Source: Lepus europaeus
Taxonomy: Eukaryota; Chordata; Mammalia; Lagomorpha; Leporidae
DNA: 64,000 nt
Assembly (NCBI RefSeq): GCF_033115175.1
Contig: NC_084838.1
Location: forward strand, 38,791,468 to 38,855,467
Direction: 5' to 3'
How positions within the stretch are numbered: the first letter of the stretch is position 1; every line of letters begins with the position of its first letter. A program made the position numbers and the translations under genes. Positions 17,760 to 30,616 of the stretch are shown here, one piece after another. The notes under the pieces were generated by a model. The model had not been told where the DNA came from. It was given only the letters and a program-made list of their open reading frames with translations, and did no database searches.

Positions 17760-18664
17760 CTTTTTTGTTTATTTGTTTTAATTTTAGCTCCCACATATAA
17801 GGGAGAACATCCAGTATTTGTCTTTCTGTGTCCAGCTTATTTCACTCAACATGAAGTCCTCCAGTTGCATCCATTTTGATGTAAATGGTGGAATTTCATT
17901 CTTTTTAGCTGAGTAATATTCCACCATGTATATACACCACATTTTCTACATCTACTCATTTCATAATGGACACTTTGTTTTATTCCATATTTTGGCTATT
18001 GTGAACAGTGCTGCAATAAATATGGTGGTATAGGTAGGTATCTCTTTTGTACAACATGTTCTTTTCTCTTGGGTGAATACCCAATAGTGGGATTACTGGA
18101 TCATATGGTAAGTCTATTTCAAATTTTTAAAGAAATCTCCATACTGTTTTCCTCAGTGGCTGCACTAATTTACATTCCCACCAACAGTGTATATTGTTCC
18201 ACTTTATGTCCTCACCAGCATTTCTTACTCTCTGTCTTTTGGATTTTAGCCATTCTGACAGGGGTGTGGTGATATTTCATTGTGGTCTTGATTTGAATTT
18301 CCCTAATAGCTAGTGATATTGATTATTTGTATTTCATATGAGAACTATCTATTGAGATCCTTTGCCCATTTCTTAACAGGATTGGTTGTTTTTTTGTTGC
18401 TGAGTTTTTTAAGTTGATGACATATTCTGAATATTAATCCTTTGTCAGATAAGTGGCTTGCAAATATTTTTTCCCATTCTGTTGGATGTCTCTTCACTCT
18501 ACTGATCATTTCCTTTACTGAACAGAAGCCTCTGAGTTTGGTATAATCACATTTGTTTAGTTTTGGTTTTGTTGGCTGGGTTTTGGAGGTCTTGTCCAAG
18601 AAGACATCCCCTACACCAATGTCTTGGAGTGTTTCCTCCATATTTTCTTCCAGCAAATTCATAG
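17760..18664 (-). mobile_element. Old L1 (L1MA-like) ORF2/3' end, left part
   Basis: Reverse-oriented old L1: the minus strand at 18345-18662 still reads HPTEWEKIFASHLSDKGL, an ORF2 C-terminal motif, then a 3' region with gctgcaataaatatggtgg. The element resumes at 28004 after a younger L1 inserted into it. Confidence 0.85.
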
Positions 18665-21600
18665 TCTCAGATCTTTCATTTTTAAAATTTTTCTAAATTT
18701 ATTTTTAAGGAATACAAATGTCATAAGTACAACTTTAGGAATATCGTTATTCTTCACACCATACCCACACTCCCACCTCTCTTCCTTCTCCTTCTCCCCT
18801 TCCCAATCCCATTCTCCATTAAGATTCATTTTCTTTTCTTAAAATCTCTTCCAATTTAATATCAATTTACATACACACATATGAGCCATACATACATACT
18901 TGGGTATAACTGACTACAAAGCAACATAGCCTTCTCAAAAGTTATTTTCACACCAACTATACTCTTTTATTTATTTTTTAAGGAATACAAATTTCAAAAG
19001 TACAACTTTAGGAATATAGTTATTCTTCCCACCATACCAGCCCTCCCACTCACACTCACACTCCTGCTCCTCCTCACTTTCTCCTTGCCAGTCCCATTCT
19101 CCATTAAGATTCATTTTCAATTACCTTTGTACACAGAAGACCAACTCTATACTAAGTAAAGATTTCAACAATTTGCACACACACACACACACAAACTGAG
19201 AACTAATTTTAGAGCTAACTCTCATAATACAACTCATTAAGGACAGAGGTCCTACATGGAGAGTTAGTGCACAGTGATTCCTGTTGTTAATTTAACAATT
19301 AACACTCTTATGTATGACATCAGTGACCACCCGAGGCTCTTGACGTGAGTTGCCTAGGCTGTAGAAGACTTTTGAGTCCACAAACTGTCACTATTTGGAC
19401 AAGGCCACAAGCAAAGTGGAAGTTCTTTCCTTATTTAGAGAAGAGTACATCCTTCGTTGATGGCCACTTATTATCTCTGGGGTCTCACTCACAGAGATCC
19501 TTCATGTAGAATATTTTTTTTGTCATAGTGTCTTGGCTTTCTACACCTGAAATACTCTCACAGGCTTTTCAGCCAGACCAGGGTGCCTTGAGGGCTGATT
19601 CTGAGGTCGAAGTGTTACTTAAAGCAATTGTCATTCTATGAGTCTGCTGTGTGGACTGCTTCCCATGTTGTTACATTCTCTCCTTTTTAATTCTATCCAT
19701 TATCATTACCAGACACTTCTTCATATTTATATGATCAATTTAACACTTAATACTGTCTATGTGTTCACTTTAACACTTAATATGATCATTTTACCAATTA
19801 AGATGGCATTCTTACCATCAAGCTTAATGGGATTTGGAGTCCCATGACAAGTTTTTAAACTGTACTCTTAGAAGTAAGTCCATAGGAATGTATACAGAAG
19901 TATACGGCTTTACAAACTTCTTCCTCCCTCTCTTATTCCCTTTATTTATTACTGAGATATATTTTCAGTTGACTTTATACACATACAATTAACTCCATGT
20001 TAAGTATAGAATTCAACAAATAGTATAAAGAAAAAAAAAATTTAAAAAACCCTGTTCCTTGATAGTCAAGACACAGGCAGCTCAAGTCATTCCTTCTTGA
20101 AGTGTCAATTTCACTTCTACTGATTTCATTTTAGGTGCTCAATTAGTTCTCCCAGATCAGGGAGAACATATGGTATTTGTCCCCTTGGAACTGGCTGATT
20201 TCACTAAGTATGATGTTTTCCAGATTCATCCATCTTGTTGCAAATGACCAGATTTCAAATTTTTTTCCACTGTGTAGTATTCCATAGTGTACATATCCCA
20301 TAATTTCTTTATCCAGTCTTTGGGAAAATTCCCAAGAGTGGGATTGCTGGGTCATATGATAAATCTATATTCAGATTTTTGAAGTATCTCCACACTGTCT
20401 TCCATGGTGGCTTTACCAGTTTACATTCCCACCAACAGTGGATTAGGATACCTTTTCCCCCACATCCTTGCTAGCATTTGTTGTTTGTTGATTTCTGTAT
20501 GAAAGCCATTCTAACTGGGATGAGATGAAACCTCATTGTAATTTTGATTTGCATTGCCCTGACAGATAGTGATCGTGAACATTTTTCCATGTGCCTGTTG
20601 GCCATTTGAATTCCTCTTTTGAAAAATGTCTGTTTAAGTCCTTTGCCCATCTTTTAACTGGGTTGTTTGTTTTGTTGTGGAGCTTCTTGATTTCTTTATA
20701 TATTCTGGTATTAATCCTTCATCAGTTGCATAGTTTGCAAATAATTTCTCCCATTCTGTCAGTTGCCTCTTCACTTTTCTGAGTGTTTCTTTCATCATAC
20801 AGAAACTTGTGAATTTGATGTAATCCCATTTGTTAAATTTGGCTTTGACTGCATGTGCCTCTGGAGTTTTTTCCAAGAACTCATTGCCTGTGCCAATGTC
20901 TTGCAGGGTTTCCTCAATGTTCTCTAATAATTTGATGGTGTCAGGTCATAGGTTTAGATCTTTAATCCATGTTGAGTGGATTTTTGTGTAAGATGTAAAG
21001 CAGGGATCTTGCTTCATACTTCTGCATGTGGAAATCGAGTTTTCCCCGCACCATTTGTTGAAACGACTGTCCTTCCTCCAGGGATTAGTTTTAGCTCCTT
21101 GGTCAAATATAAGTTGGTTGTAGATGTTTGGATTGATTTCTGGTGTTTCTATTCTGTTCCATTCGTCTATCCATCTATATTTGTACCAATACCAGGCTGT
21201 TTTTATTACAACTGCCTTGTAGTATGTCTTGAAATCTGGTATTGTGATGCCTCTGGCTTTGTTTTTGTTGTGTAAGATTGCTTTAGCTATTCGAGGTTTC
21301 CTATGCCTCTATATGAATTTCAGCATCATTTTTTTCTAGATCTGAGAAGAATGTCTTTGGTATTTCGATTGGTATCATATTGAATCTGTAAATTGCTTTC
21401 AGAAGAATGGACATTCTGATGATATGGATTCTTCCAATCCATGAACATGGAAGACTTTTCCATTTTTTGAGTCTTCTTCTATTTATTTCTTTAATGTTTT
21501 GTAATTCTCACCATAGAGATCTTTGACATCCTTGGTTAATTTATTCCAAGATATTTGATTTTTTGGTAGCTATTGTGAATGGGATTGATCTTAGAAGATC

Positions 21601-22426
21601 TTTCTTAGCCATGGCGTTGTCTGTGTATACAAATGCTATTGATTTTTGTGTATTGACTTTATATCCTGCTACTTTACCAAACTCTTCTATGAATTCTGAT
21701 AGTCTCTTAGTGGAGTCTTTTGGATCTCCTATTTATAGAATCATGTCATCCACAAATAGGGATAGTTTGACTTCTTCCTTTCCAATTTGTATATCTTTGA
21801 TTTCTTTTTCTTGCCTAATGACTCTGGCTAAAACTTCCAGAGTATATTGAATAGCAGTGATAATAGTGGGCATCCTTGTCTAGTACTGGATTTCAGTGGG
21901 AATGCTTCCAACTTTTCCGCATTCAGTATGATGCTGGCTGTGGGTTTGTCATAAATTGCCTTGATTGTGTTGAAGAATGTTCCTTCTATACCAAATTTGC
22001 TTAGTTTTCATCATGAAAGGGTGTTGTATTTTATCAAATGCTTTCTCTGCATCTATTAAGTTAACCATATAGTTTTTGTCTTGCAGTTTGTCAATGTGAT
22101 GTTTCACATTGATTGATTTGTGAATGTTGAACTATCCCTGCATACCAGGGATAAATCCCACTTGGTCTGGGTAGATGATCTTTCTGATGTATTGCTAGAT
22201 TTGATTGGCTAGAATTTTGTTGATAATTTTTGTGTCTGTGTTCATCAGGGAAATTGGTGTATAATTCTCTTTCTCTGTTGCAACTTTTTCAGGTTTAGGA
22301 ATTAAGGTGATGCTGGCTTCATAGAAAGAATTTGGGAGGATTCCCTTCCTTTCAATTGTTTTGAATAACTTGAGAAGAATTGAAGTTAGTTCTTCTTTAG
22401 ATGTCTGATAGAATTCAGCAGTGAAG

Positions 22427-22772
22427 GCCGGCGCCGCGGCTCAACAGGCTAATCCTCCGCCTTGCGGCGCCGGCACACCAGGTTCTAGTCCCGGTCGGGG
22501 CACCGATCCTGTCCCGGTTGCCCCTCTTCCAGGCCAGCTCTCTGCTGTGGCCAGGGAGTGCAGTGGAGGATGGCCCAAGTTCTTGGGCCCTGCACCCCAT
22601 GGGAGACCAGGAGAAGCACCTGGCTCCTGCCATGGGATCAGCGCGGTGCACCGGCCGCAGCGTGCTACCGCGGCGGCCATTGGAGGGTGAACCAACGGCA
22701 AAAGGAAGACCTTTCTCTCTGTCTCTCTCTCTCTCACTGTCCACTCTGCCTGTCAAAAATAAAAAAAAAAAA
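22427..22772 (+). mobile_element. CSINE (young) nested in L1
   Basis: gccggcgccgcggctca to tgtcaaaaataaaaaa. Perfect TSD agaattcagcagtgaag (22410 and 22773). The head keeps a Pol III B-box-like ggttctagtccc. Confidence 0.97.
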
Positions 22773-23310
22773 AGAATTCAGCAGTGAAGCCATCGGTCCT
22801 GGGCTTTTCTTTATGGGGAGGGCCTTTATTACTGATTCAATTTCTGTCTTCATTATGTGTCTGTTTAGGTTTTCTATGTCTTCATGGCTCAATTTAGATA
22901 GGTTGTATGTGTCCAGGAATCTATCCATTTCCTCTAGGTTTTCCAGTTTGTTGGCATACAGCTTTTTGTAGTAATTTCTGATGATTCTTTTTACTTTGTG
23001 GTGTCTGTTGTTACATTTACTTTTTCATCTCTAATTTTATTGATTTGGGTCTTTTTCCTTTTTTTGGTTAGTTGGGCCAATGGTGTGTCTATTTTGTTTA
23101 TTTTTTCAAAAAAACAGCTTTTCATTTTGCTGATCTTTTGTATCATATTTAGATACATTTTGTTGATTTCTTCTCTAATTTTAATTTTTTATTTTCTCCT
23201 AGTAGTTTTGGATTTGATTTGCTGTTGTTTTTCTAGATCCTTGAGATGCTCATTTATTTAGTACTTTTCCAATTTCCTGATGTAGGCACCAATTGCTATA
23301 AACTTTCCTT

Positions 23311-23643
23311 TTTTTTTTTTTTTTGACAGGCAGAATAGACAGTGAGAGAGAGACAAAGGGCTTCCTTTTCCATTGGTTCACCCTGCAATGGCCACTGCAG
23401 CCGGTACACTGCGGCCAGCACACCGCACTGATCCAAAGCCAGGAGCCAGGTGCTTCTCCTGGTCTCCCATGGGGTGCAGGGCCCAAGGACTTGGGCCATC
23501 CTCCACTGCACTCCTGGGCCACAGTAGAGAGCTGGACTGGAAGAGGAGCAACCGGGACAGAATCCGGTGCCCCAACCGGGACTAGAAACTGGTGTGCTGG
23601 CACCACAGGTGGAGGATTAGCCTATTGAGCTGCGGTGCAGGCC
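23311..23643 (-). mobile_element. CSINE (young) nested beside an older SINE
   Basis: Poly-T then gacaggcagaatagacagt; TSD taaactttcc at 23299 and 23644. It entered next to the SINE at 23659-23973, whose TSD is the same site. Confidence 0.95.
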
Positions 23644-23658
23644 TAAACTTTCCTTTTT

Positions 23659-23973
23659 TTAAAGATTTATTTATTTATTTGAAAGGCAGAGTTACAGAAA
23701 GGCAGAGACAGAGAGAGAGAAAGTCTTCCATCTACTGGTTCACTTCCCAAATGGCCACAATGGCTGGAGCTGCGCCTATCCAGAGCCAGGAGCTTCTTCT
23801 GGGTCTTCCACGAGGGTGCAGGGGCTCAAAGACTTGGGCCATCTTCCACTGCTTTCTCAGGCTGTAGCAGAGAGCTGGGTTAGAAGTGGAACAGCCAGGA
23901 CTCGAACAAGTGCCCATATGGGATACCAGCACTGCAAGCGGCAGCTTTATCTACTATGCCACAGCACCAGTCC
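23659..23973 (-). mobile_element. CSINE (older) nested in L1
   Basis: ttaaagatttatttatttat, body gagccaggagcttcttct; TSD taaactttcct at 23644 and 23974. Confidence 0.93.
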
Positions 23974-24579
23974 CTAAACTTTCCTCTTAACACTGATTTT
24001 ACTGTATCCCATAAATTTTGATATGTTGCATTGTTGTCTTCATTTGTTTACAGAAATTTTTTGATTTCTTCTATGACACACTGTTCATTCAGGAGCATGG
24101 TGTTGAGTCCCCATGTGTTTACATTTGTTCTAGAGCTTCCACAGTTCCAATTTCTGGCTTCATTCCATTGTGGTCAGAGAAGATACATGGCATGATTTCA
24201 TTTTTTTTTAATTTGCTGAGGTTGTTTTTTGGCCTAGTATGTGGCCAATCCTAGAGAAAGTTGCATGCAGTGGTAAGCAGAATGTAGGATGAAAAGTTAT
24301 GTGGATATCTGTTAGGTCCATTTCGTCTATAGTGTCGATTAATCTACTGTTTCCTTACTGATTTTCTGTCTGTTTGATCTATCCACTGCTCAAAGTTGGG
24401 TATTGAAATCCCCCATTACTATTGTATTGGAGACTCTGTCTCACTTTAGATCCATTAACATTTCTTTTCAATAGCCAGGTGTCCTGTAATTAGGTTCATA
24501 TATGTTTATAATAGTGACATCTTCCTGTTGAATTAATCCCCATAATCATTACGTAGTGCCCTTCTTTGTCTCTCTTTTT

Positions 24580-24900
24580 TTTTCTATTTTTTTTTTTTTT
24601 ACTTGACAGGGAGAGTTTTTAGACAGTGTGAGAGAGAGACAGAGAGAAAGGTCTTCCTTCCGTTGGTTCACTCCCCAAATAGCCACTACGGCCAGCGCTG
24701 TGCCGATCCAAAGCCAGGAGCCAGGTGCTTCTTCCTGGTCTCCTATGCAAGTGCAGGGGCCCAAGCACTTGGGCCATCCTCCACTGCCCTCTCGGGCCAC
24801 AGCAGAGAGTTGGACTGGAAGAGGACCAACCGGGATTAGAACCCATATGGGATGCCGGCACTGCAGGCGGAGGATTAGCCAAGTGAGCTACGGTGCTGGC
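24580..24900 (-). mobile_element. CSINE nested in L1
   Basis: TSD cccttctttgtctctc/cccttctttgtctttc on the two sides; head ctacggtgctggcc. Confidence 0.95.
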
Positions 24901-25121
24901 CCCCTTCTTTGTCTTTCTTTTAACAGTTTTTGTGTTAAGGTCTATTTTTTCTGATATTAGGATTGCTATACCAGCTCTTTTTTCATTTCTTTTGGCATGG
25001 AATATTTTTTTCCATCCTTTCACTTTCAGTCTGCATGCATTTTGTTGATGAGATGTGTTTCTTGTAGGCAGCAAATAGATGAGTTTTGTTTTTTAATCCA
25101 TGCAGCCAGCCTGTGTCTTTT

Positions 25122-25456
25122 TTTTTTTTTGACGGGCAGAGTGGACAGTGAGAGAGAGACAGAGAGAAAGGTCTTCCTTTTTGCCGTTGGTTCACCCTCC
25201 AATGGCTGCCACGGTAGCGCGCTGCGGCTGGCGCACCGCGCTGTTCCGATGGCAGGAGCCAGGTGCTTCTCCTGGTCTCCCATGGGGTGCAGGGCCCAAG
25301 AACTTGGGCCATCCTCCACTGCACTCCCTGGCCACAGCAGAGAGCTGGCCTGGAAGAGGGGCAACCGGGACAGGATCGGTGCCCCGACCAGGACTAGAAC
25401 CTGGTGTGCCGGCGCCGCAAGGCGGAGGATTAGCCTGTTGAGCCACGGCACCGGCT
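25122..25456 (-). mobile_element. CSINE (young) nested in L1 ORF2
   Basis: Perfect TSD cagcctgtgtctttt (25107 and 25457). It interrupts the endonuclease end of ORF2. Confidence 0.97.
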
Positions 25457-26240
25457 CAGCCTGTGTCTTTTAACTGAGGAGTTTAAGCCATTTACATTCA
25501 GGGTGACTATTGATAAGTAACGACTTTGCCCTGCCATTTTCCAAAAAAAATTCCTATTTTTTACTTTGAATTTCATTTGAACGTCTATGGAGAGATTTTA
25601 TTCCTTTACCTTCTTTGATAGTGATGACCATATTTCTGTGTGCAGCATATCCTTAAGCATCTTTTCTAGGGGTGGAGGGTAGTGACAAATTCTTTTAATT
25701 TCTCTTTGTTATGGAAGGTCTTTATTTCACCTTCATTCATAAATGAGAGCTTTGCAGGGTATAGTATGCTGGGTTGACAGTTTTTTTCTCTTAAGATTTG
25801 GAATATATCTCGCCATTGTCTCCTAGCCTGTAGGGTTTCTGATGAGAAGTCTGCTGTGAGTCTAATTGGAGCTCCTCTGAAAGTAATCTGGCATTTCTCT
25901 TGTGTGCATTTTAGAATCTTTTCTTTATGTTTTACTGTGGTGAGTTTGATTACAATGTGTCATGGTGAAGATCTTTTCTGGTCATGTCTATTAAGAGTTC
26001 TATGCGCTTCCTGTACTTGGATGTCCCTTTCTTTCTCCAAATTAGGGAAGTTTTCGGTTATATTTTCACTCAATGTCCTTCTAATCCTTTCTCTCTTTCC
26101 ACGCCTTCAGGAACTCCTAAAACTCATATGTTGGGTTGTTAAATAGTATCCTGTAGATTCCCAACAGTGCTTTTTTGTTTTCTAATTTCTTCTTGTTGTT
26201 TTTGATTTGACTGCATAATTTCCTGTGCTTTGTATTCTTT

Positions 26241-26290
26241 TAAAGATTTATTTATTTATTTGAAAGGCAGAGTTACACAGAGAGAAGGAG

Positions 26291-26329
<39 letters not shown>

Positions 26330-26610
26330 AGAAGGAGAAGGAGAAGGAAAGAGGTGTTCCATCCACTGGTTCACTCCCAGATGGCTGCAATGGTCAGAGC
26401 TGCACTTATCCAAAGCCTGGAGCCAGGAGCTTCTTCTGGGTCTCCCACATGGATGCAGGGGCCCAAGGACTTGGGCCTTCTTGTATTGCTTTTCCAAGCC
26501 ATAGCAGAGAGCTGGATCAGAAGTGGAGCGGCCTAGTATTGAACCAGTGCCCATATGGGAAGCTGGCACTGCAGGCAGCAGCTTTACCCACTATGTTACA
26601 GTGCCAGCCC
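26241..26610 (-). mobile_element. CSINE (older) nested in L1 ORF1
   Basis: aaagatttatttatttattt with a GA/AAG-rich tract at 26281-26350; TSD cctgtgcttt/cctgtgcttc. Interrupts ORF1. Confidence 0.93.
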
Positions 26611-28003
26611 CCTGTGCTTCGTCTTCTAAGTCCGATATGCTTTCTTCTGCTTCACCAATTATGTTGTTAAGGCTTTCCACTGCATTTTTTGTCTTTATTT
26701 CATTTTGATTTCTCTTTATGATCTCAATTTCATGGGAGAAATTTTCTTTCATGTCTTGTACTGATTTCAGTAGTTCGTGCATTTGCTTCTGATTACTTCT
26801 ATGAAATCTTATGATCAGTTTTTTGAATTCCATTTCTTCCATCTCATCATCTTCACAATCTCACATTCAAGTGTTGTATTCTTTTGGGGGCATCATGTTG
26901 TCTTCCTTATTCTTGTTTCTTCAATTGGTGTGTTTGTTGTTCAGCATTTGTGGAGATACTCGTTGGTTTCTTCTTTGTATTTTTCTGTGGTGGCTTTTAT
27001 CTTTGTGCTATACCTCTGTAAATAAGTGGAGTGTCTGCTTTCAGTGAATATCTAAAGGCTAGAAGTGGGTGTGGCCAGGGAGTTCTGTTCAGTTCCCATG
27101 GTGAAGGGCATGTCTAAGGTGACACATCCCAGTTTGGCATGGTAAATCTCCTCTTTTTTTTTTTTCTTTTTTAAAATCAGAGGTGAGTTTATTCTGCTCA
27201 GCTGAGCTCCTCTCCTCAAATGAGACCAGTACACTAGCACCAGTGGGTATATTTCTCTGTTCTACCCCAGGGATCAGACAAAGGATCTACACAGTCCTCA
27301 GTGTAAGTTCAGATTCCCCAGCAATGTCCCTCACTAGGTAACCAGGAAGCCCTGAGCGTATGGTCTCCCACAGTGACTGCCCTAAGTCCCAGCCACACCA
27401 TGAGTCCTCCCACACACCCTGTTTTTTTCACATTCCCAGCACAGAAGCCTCCCATAGTCACAAGCTCCAAGCCCCCTGTTAGTTCTCCCCACCAGAGTCA
27501 GGATTCTCCACTCGGCTGGTTGCTGGGCATGAATGCAAGCTGGCACAGCTTTTACATATGTCCAAGATGGTACCCACTCTATCAACTTGTTACAGGATGC
27601 CATTGTAAAATGATCAGGGAGGGAGAAACAAGTCCCTCCTATTTTTTTTTTCTCTTCTAATTTGGCAGGTACAGTATCCCCCATGGGGCTCCAAGCTGGG
27701 TTCCATCTAGGCCCCTCCTGCAGCTTTAATGCCAGTGTCTTGGGCTGCTGTGGTCTGGGCTCACCTCACTTTCCAATGCTGGTGCGTAGGCTCTCGGCTG
27801 CTGGAGTCCTGAGCTGTGGGTATCCACACCCTTCACATAGGTCCACCATGTCCCTCTAATTTCTGTAGAGTTTCCTCTGCCATTTTCTCCCTAACTTCCT
27901 TGACACTGCACTCTCTCCACTTTTTTTTAAACTATCTTCTCCTGGACTAGAGCAGTAAGCGCCCTCCCTACTTCGCCACCTTGGAACTCCCCTCTCAGGT
28001 CTT

Positions 28004-28120
28004 AAATTTAGATCTTTGATCTATCTTGAGTTGATTTTTATATGTGATGAGAGGAATGGATCTAGTTTCATTGTTCTACATGTATCCATCCAGTTTTGCC
28101 AGCACCATGATGATTTTCTT
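28004..28120 (-). mobile_element. Old L1 (L1MA-like), right part
   Basis: Continuation of 17760-18664: gatctatcttgagttgattt follows the ORF2 segment directly in an uninterrupted old L1. Confidence 0.8.
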
Positions 28121-28644
28121 ATCTAATTTAATAAAATAAACATGTCTTGAGCATATAATTTTCTTCAATGGCTGTAATGTCTTCCTTGAAATGGATAAAA
28201 CACAGTTAATTTGCAGTCCCCATTCATGAATATTTAGTTATTTAGTCTTTGTTCTGACTAGTAATAATATAAAATTCTTCATATACATGTAAGGGGGTAT
28301 ATGTGGGAAAAATTCCTATGAGCAAGATTATTGGGTCAAAGGGTGTATACATTTTCAGTGTCTTATATAGCCTAATTATCTTCCAGTTATATAACTTCAC
28401 ACTCGCCAAAAATGTTTTAAGATTGCCTCTATTCCATTTTGGTGAACACTTGGGTTGTTTCCACCTTTTGCCTGTTGTGAATAATGCTCCAGTTATCACT
28501 GATATACAAGTATCTGTCCAAATCTCTGTCAATTGGAAATAGAGCTCATTAAAAAATAAGAGTGAGAATAAGAGAGGGAGGAGGAAGTTTGCAACTGTAA
28601 AGCTGTATAATTCTGCATACATTCCTACAAACTTACTTCTTTTT
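28121..28644 (-). repeat. Ancient L1 fragment, diverged
   Basis: Contains ggttgtttccaccttttgcctgttgtgaata-type sequence (28455-28487) typical of L1ME-like 3' regions in reverse. Assignment by eye only. Confidence 0.5.
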
Positions 28645-28683
28645 TTAAAGATTTATTTATTTATTTGAAAGAGTCACTTTTTA

Positions 28684-28737
28684 AAAAAGATTTATTTATT
28701 TACTTGAAAGTCAGAGTTACACATAGAGAGGAGAGGC

Positions 28738-28768
<31 letters not shown>

Positions 28769-29027
28769 GTTTTCCTTTCCACTGGTTCACTCCCCAGATG
28801 GCCGCAATGGCCGGAGCTGTGCCAATCCAAAGCCAGGAGCCAGAGCTTCTTCCAGGTTTCCCACATAGGTGCAGGGGCCCAAGGACTTGGGCCATCTTCT
28901 ACTGCTTTTCCAGGCCATAGCAGAGAGCTGGATTAGAAGTGGAGCAGCCGGGACTCGAACTGGCACCCATATGGGGTGCTGGCACTGCAAGCAGCAGTTT
29001 TACTCACTGTGCCACTATGCTGGCCCC
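28684..29027 (-). mobile_element. CSINE (older)
   Basis: Full reverse copy, preceded at 28645-28676 by a second short tail piece (aaagatttatttatttattt), so a tail duplication or a tail-only insertion lies next to it. Confidence 0.9.
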
Positions 29028-29044
29028 CTCAATGTGCTTTTTTT

Positions 29045-29721
29045 TTAAAAGATTTATTTATTTATTTGAAAGAGTTACACAGAGAGAAGGAAAGGCAGAG
29101 AGAAAGAGGTCTTCCATCCACAGGTTCAATCCCCAGGTTTTGTTTTTTTTTTTATCCAAAAACGTGATGACACTTTATTGTATTTTTATAATGAAACATA
29201 CTTGGAAACATTACTAAGTCTGACCACCTAGGGAACAGGTTGGTATTCTACATACATGTGCTAGATGGAATATTATTATTATATTACACATTAAAAATTA
29301 TATTTAGGGACAGACATTTGACCTACTTAGATGACAAGCTGTGTCCACATTTCATACAGAAGTGCCCGATTTCGAGTCCTGGCTCCACTCCCGATTCTGG
29401 CTTCTCGCTAATGCACACCCTGGGAGGCAGCAGGCTCACGTACTTGGGCCCACGCCAACCATGTGGGAGAACTGCAGGTTCAATCCCCAGTTGGCCACGA
29501 TGGCTGGAGCTCTGCTGATCCAAAGCCAGGAGCGAGGAGCTTCTTCTGGGTCTCCCACATGGGTTCAGGGGCCCAAGCACTTGGGCCATCTTCTACTCTT
29601 TTCCCAGGCCATAGTAGAGGACTGGATTGGAAGACAAGCAGCCGGGACTTGAACCGGTGCCCATATGGGATGCCAGCGCTGCAGGCTGGAGCTTTAACCC
29701 TCTGCACCACAGTGCTGACCC
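29045..29721 (-). mobile_element. CSINE (older) split by a retrocopy
   Basis: Tail half 29045-29136 and head half 29491-29721 are one SINE (TSD tcaatgtg at both outer ends), separated by the insertion at 29137-29474. Confidence 0.9.
29137..29474 (-). mobile_element. Retrocopy of an unidentified transcript 3' end inside a SINE
   Basis: Perfect 16-bp TSD caggttcaatccccag (29121 and 29475). On the minus strand the insert ends in AATAAA, about 20 bases, then an A-rich tail, as a reverse-transcribed mRNA 3' end would. Its other half (29310-29474) is a second SINE subfamily lying antisense in the transcript. Parent transcript not recognised. Confidence 0.75.
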
Positions 29722-30270
29722 TTCAATGTGTTCATAGGAAGAATATGTATAATGCTACTATTGGATAGAATGTTCTAGATATGTTCATTAGGTCCTTTTG
29801 TTCTAGAGTTAATTTTAAACCTGATGTTTGCTTACTGATTTTCTGCTTGGATGACTTACCCGTTGCTGAAAGTGACATGTTGTTTTACAGTATTATCTTT
29901 CCCTTCAGATATATTAATATTAGCTTTATATATTTTGGTGCTCTGATGTTGGGTATGTGCACAGTTTATTCTTGAACATGAGTTTGAACTACATGGTCCA
30001 CTTACATGCAGATTTTTTTTGGAGATTTGCAACAATTTAAAAATGCTTACAGACAAACTGCATAGCCTAGAAATACTGAAAAAAAATTAAGAGAAAGTTA
30101 AGTAATATTATGTCATAAATACACAAAATATATGTAGATAATTGTCTGTTTTATCTGATATTATAAAATATACACAAATTTATCAAAACACACATACAAA
30201 TGTTTACAGACCATACATGGTGCCAGTCAGTTGATAGAAGTGTGGAAAAAGATAAAGATGCAGTATTTTT

Positions 30271-30597
30271 TTTTTTTTTTGACAGACAGAGTGGATCGTG
30301 AGAGAGAGAGGCAGAGAGAAAGGTCTTCCTTTTTGCCATTGGTTCACCCTCCAATAGCCGCTGCGGCCGGCGTATCTTGCTGATCCGAAGCCAGGAGCCA
30401 GGTGCTTCTCCTGGTCTCCCATGCGGGTGCAGGACCCAAGACCTTGGGCCATCCTCCACTGCCTTCCCAGGCCATAGCAGAGAGCTGGCCTGGAAGAGGG
30501 GCAACCGGGATAGAATCCGGCGCCCCGACCGGGACTAGAACCCGGTGTGCCGGCGCTGCAAGGTGGAGGATTAGCCTGTTAAGCCACGGCGCCGGCC
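30271..30597 (-). mobile_element. CSINE (young) in the DNA transposon
   Basis: TSD aagatgcagtatttt/aagatgctgtatttt; gacagacagagtggatc to ggcgccggcc. Confidence 0.95.
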
Positions 30598-30616
30598 AAG
30601 ATGCTGTATTTTTTTT

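Larger units (their letters stand above)
18676..27992 (-). mobile_element. Near full-length lagomorph L1, degenerate, nested in an older L1
   Basis: Order on the minus strand: 5' UTR start at about 27990 (gttccaaggtggcgaagtag), GC-rich 5' UTR to about 26900, ORF1 remnant (26591-26842 keeps a coiled-coil segment IIKRNQNEIKTKNAVESLN), ORF2 from about 25540 (CLQETHL endonuclease motif near 25040; KVKGWKKIFHAKRN near 24990), reverse transcriptase downstream, C-terminal motif [16 protein letters not shown] near 20750, then 3' UTR to 18676. Both ORFs carry stops and frameshifts. TSD tctcagatctt/tctcaggtctt at 18665 and 27993. Without six nested SINEs it is about 7.2 kb. Two similar L1 3' termini (near 18690 and 18965) lie at its 3' end, so an extra L1 tail or a duplication may be included. 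Confidence 0.85.

Noticed and set aside
22427-22530. tRNA-like heads of the many CSINEs as possible tRNA genes
   Set aside because: They keep a B-box-like ggttctagtcc but no cloverleaf-compatible 3' half; they are SINE promoters, not tRNA genes.
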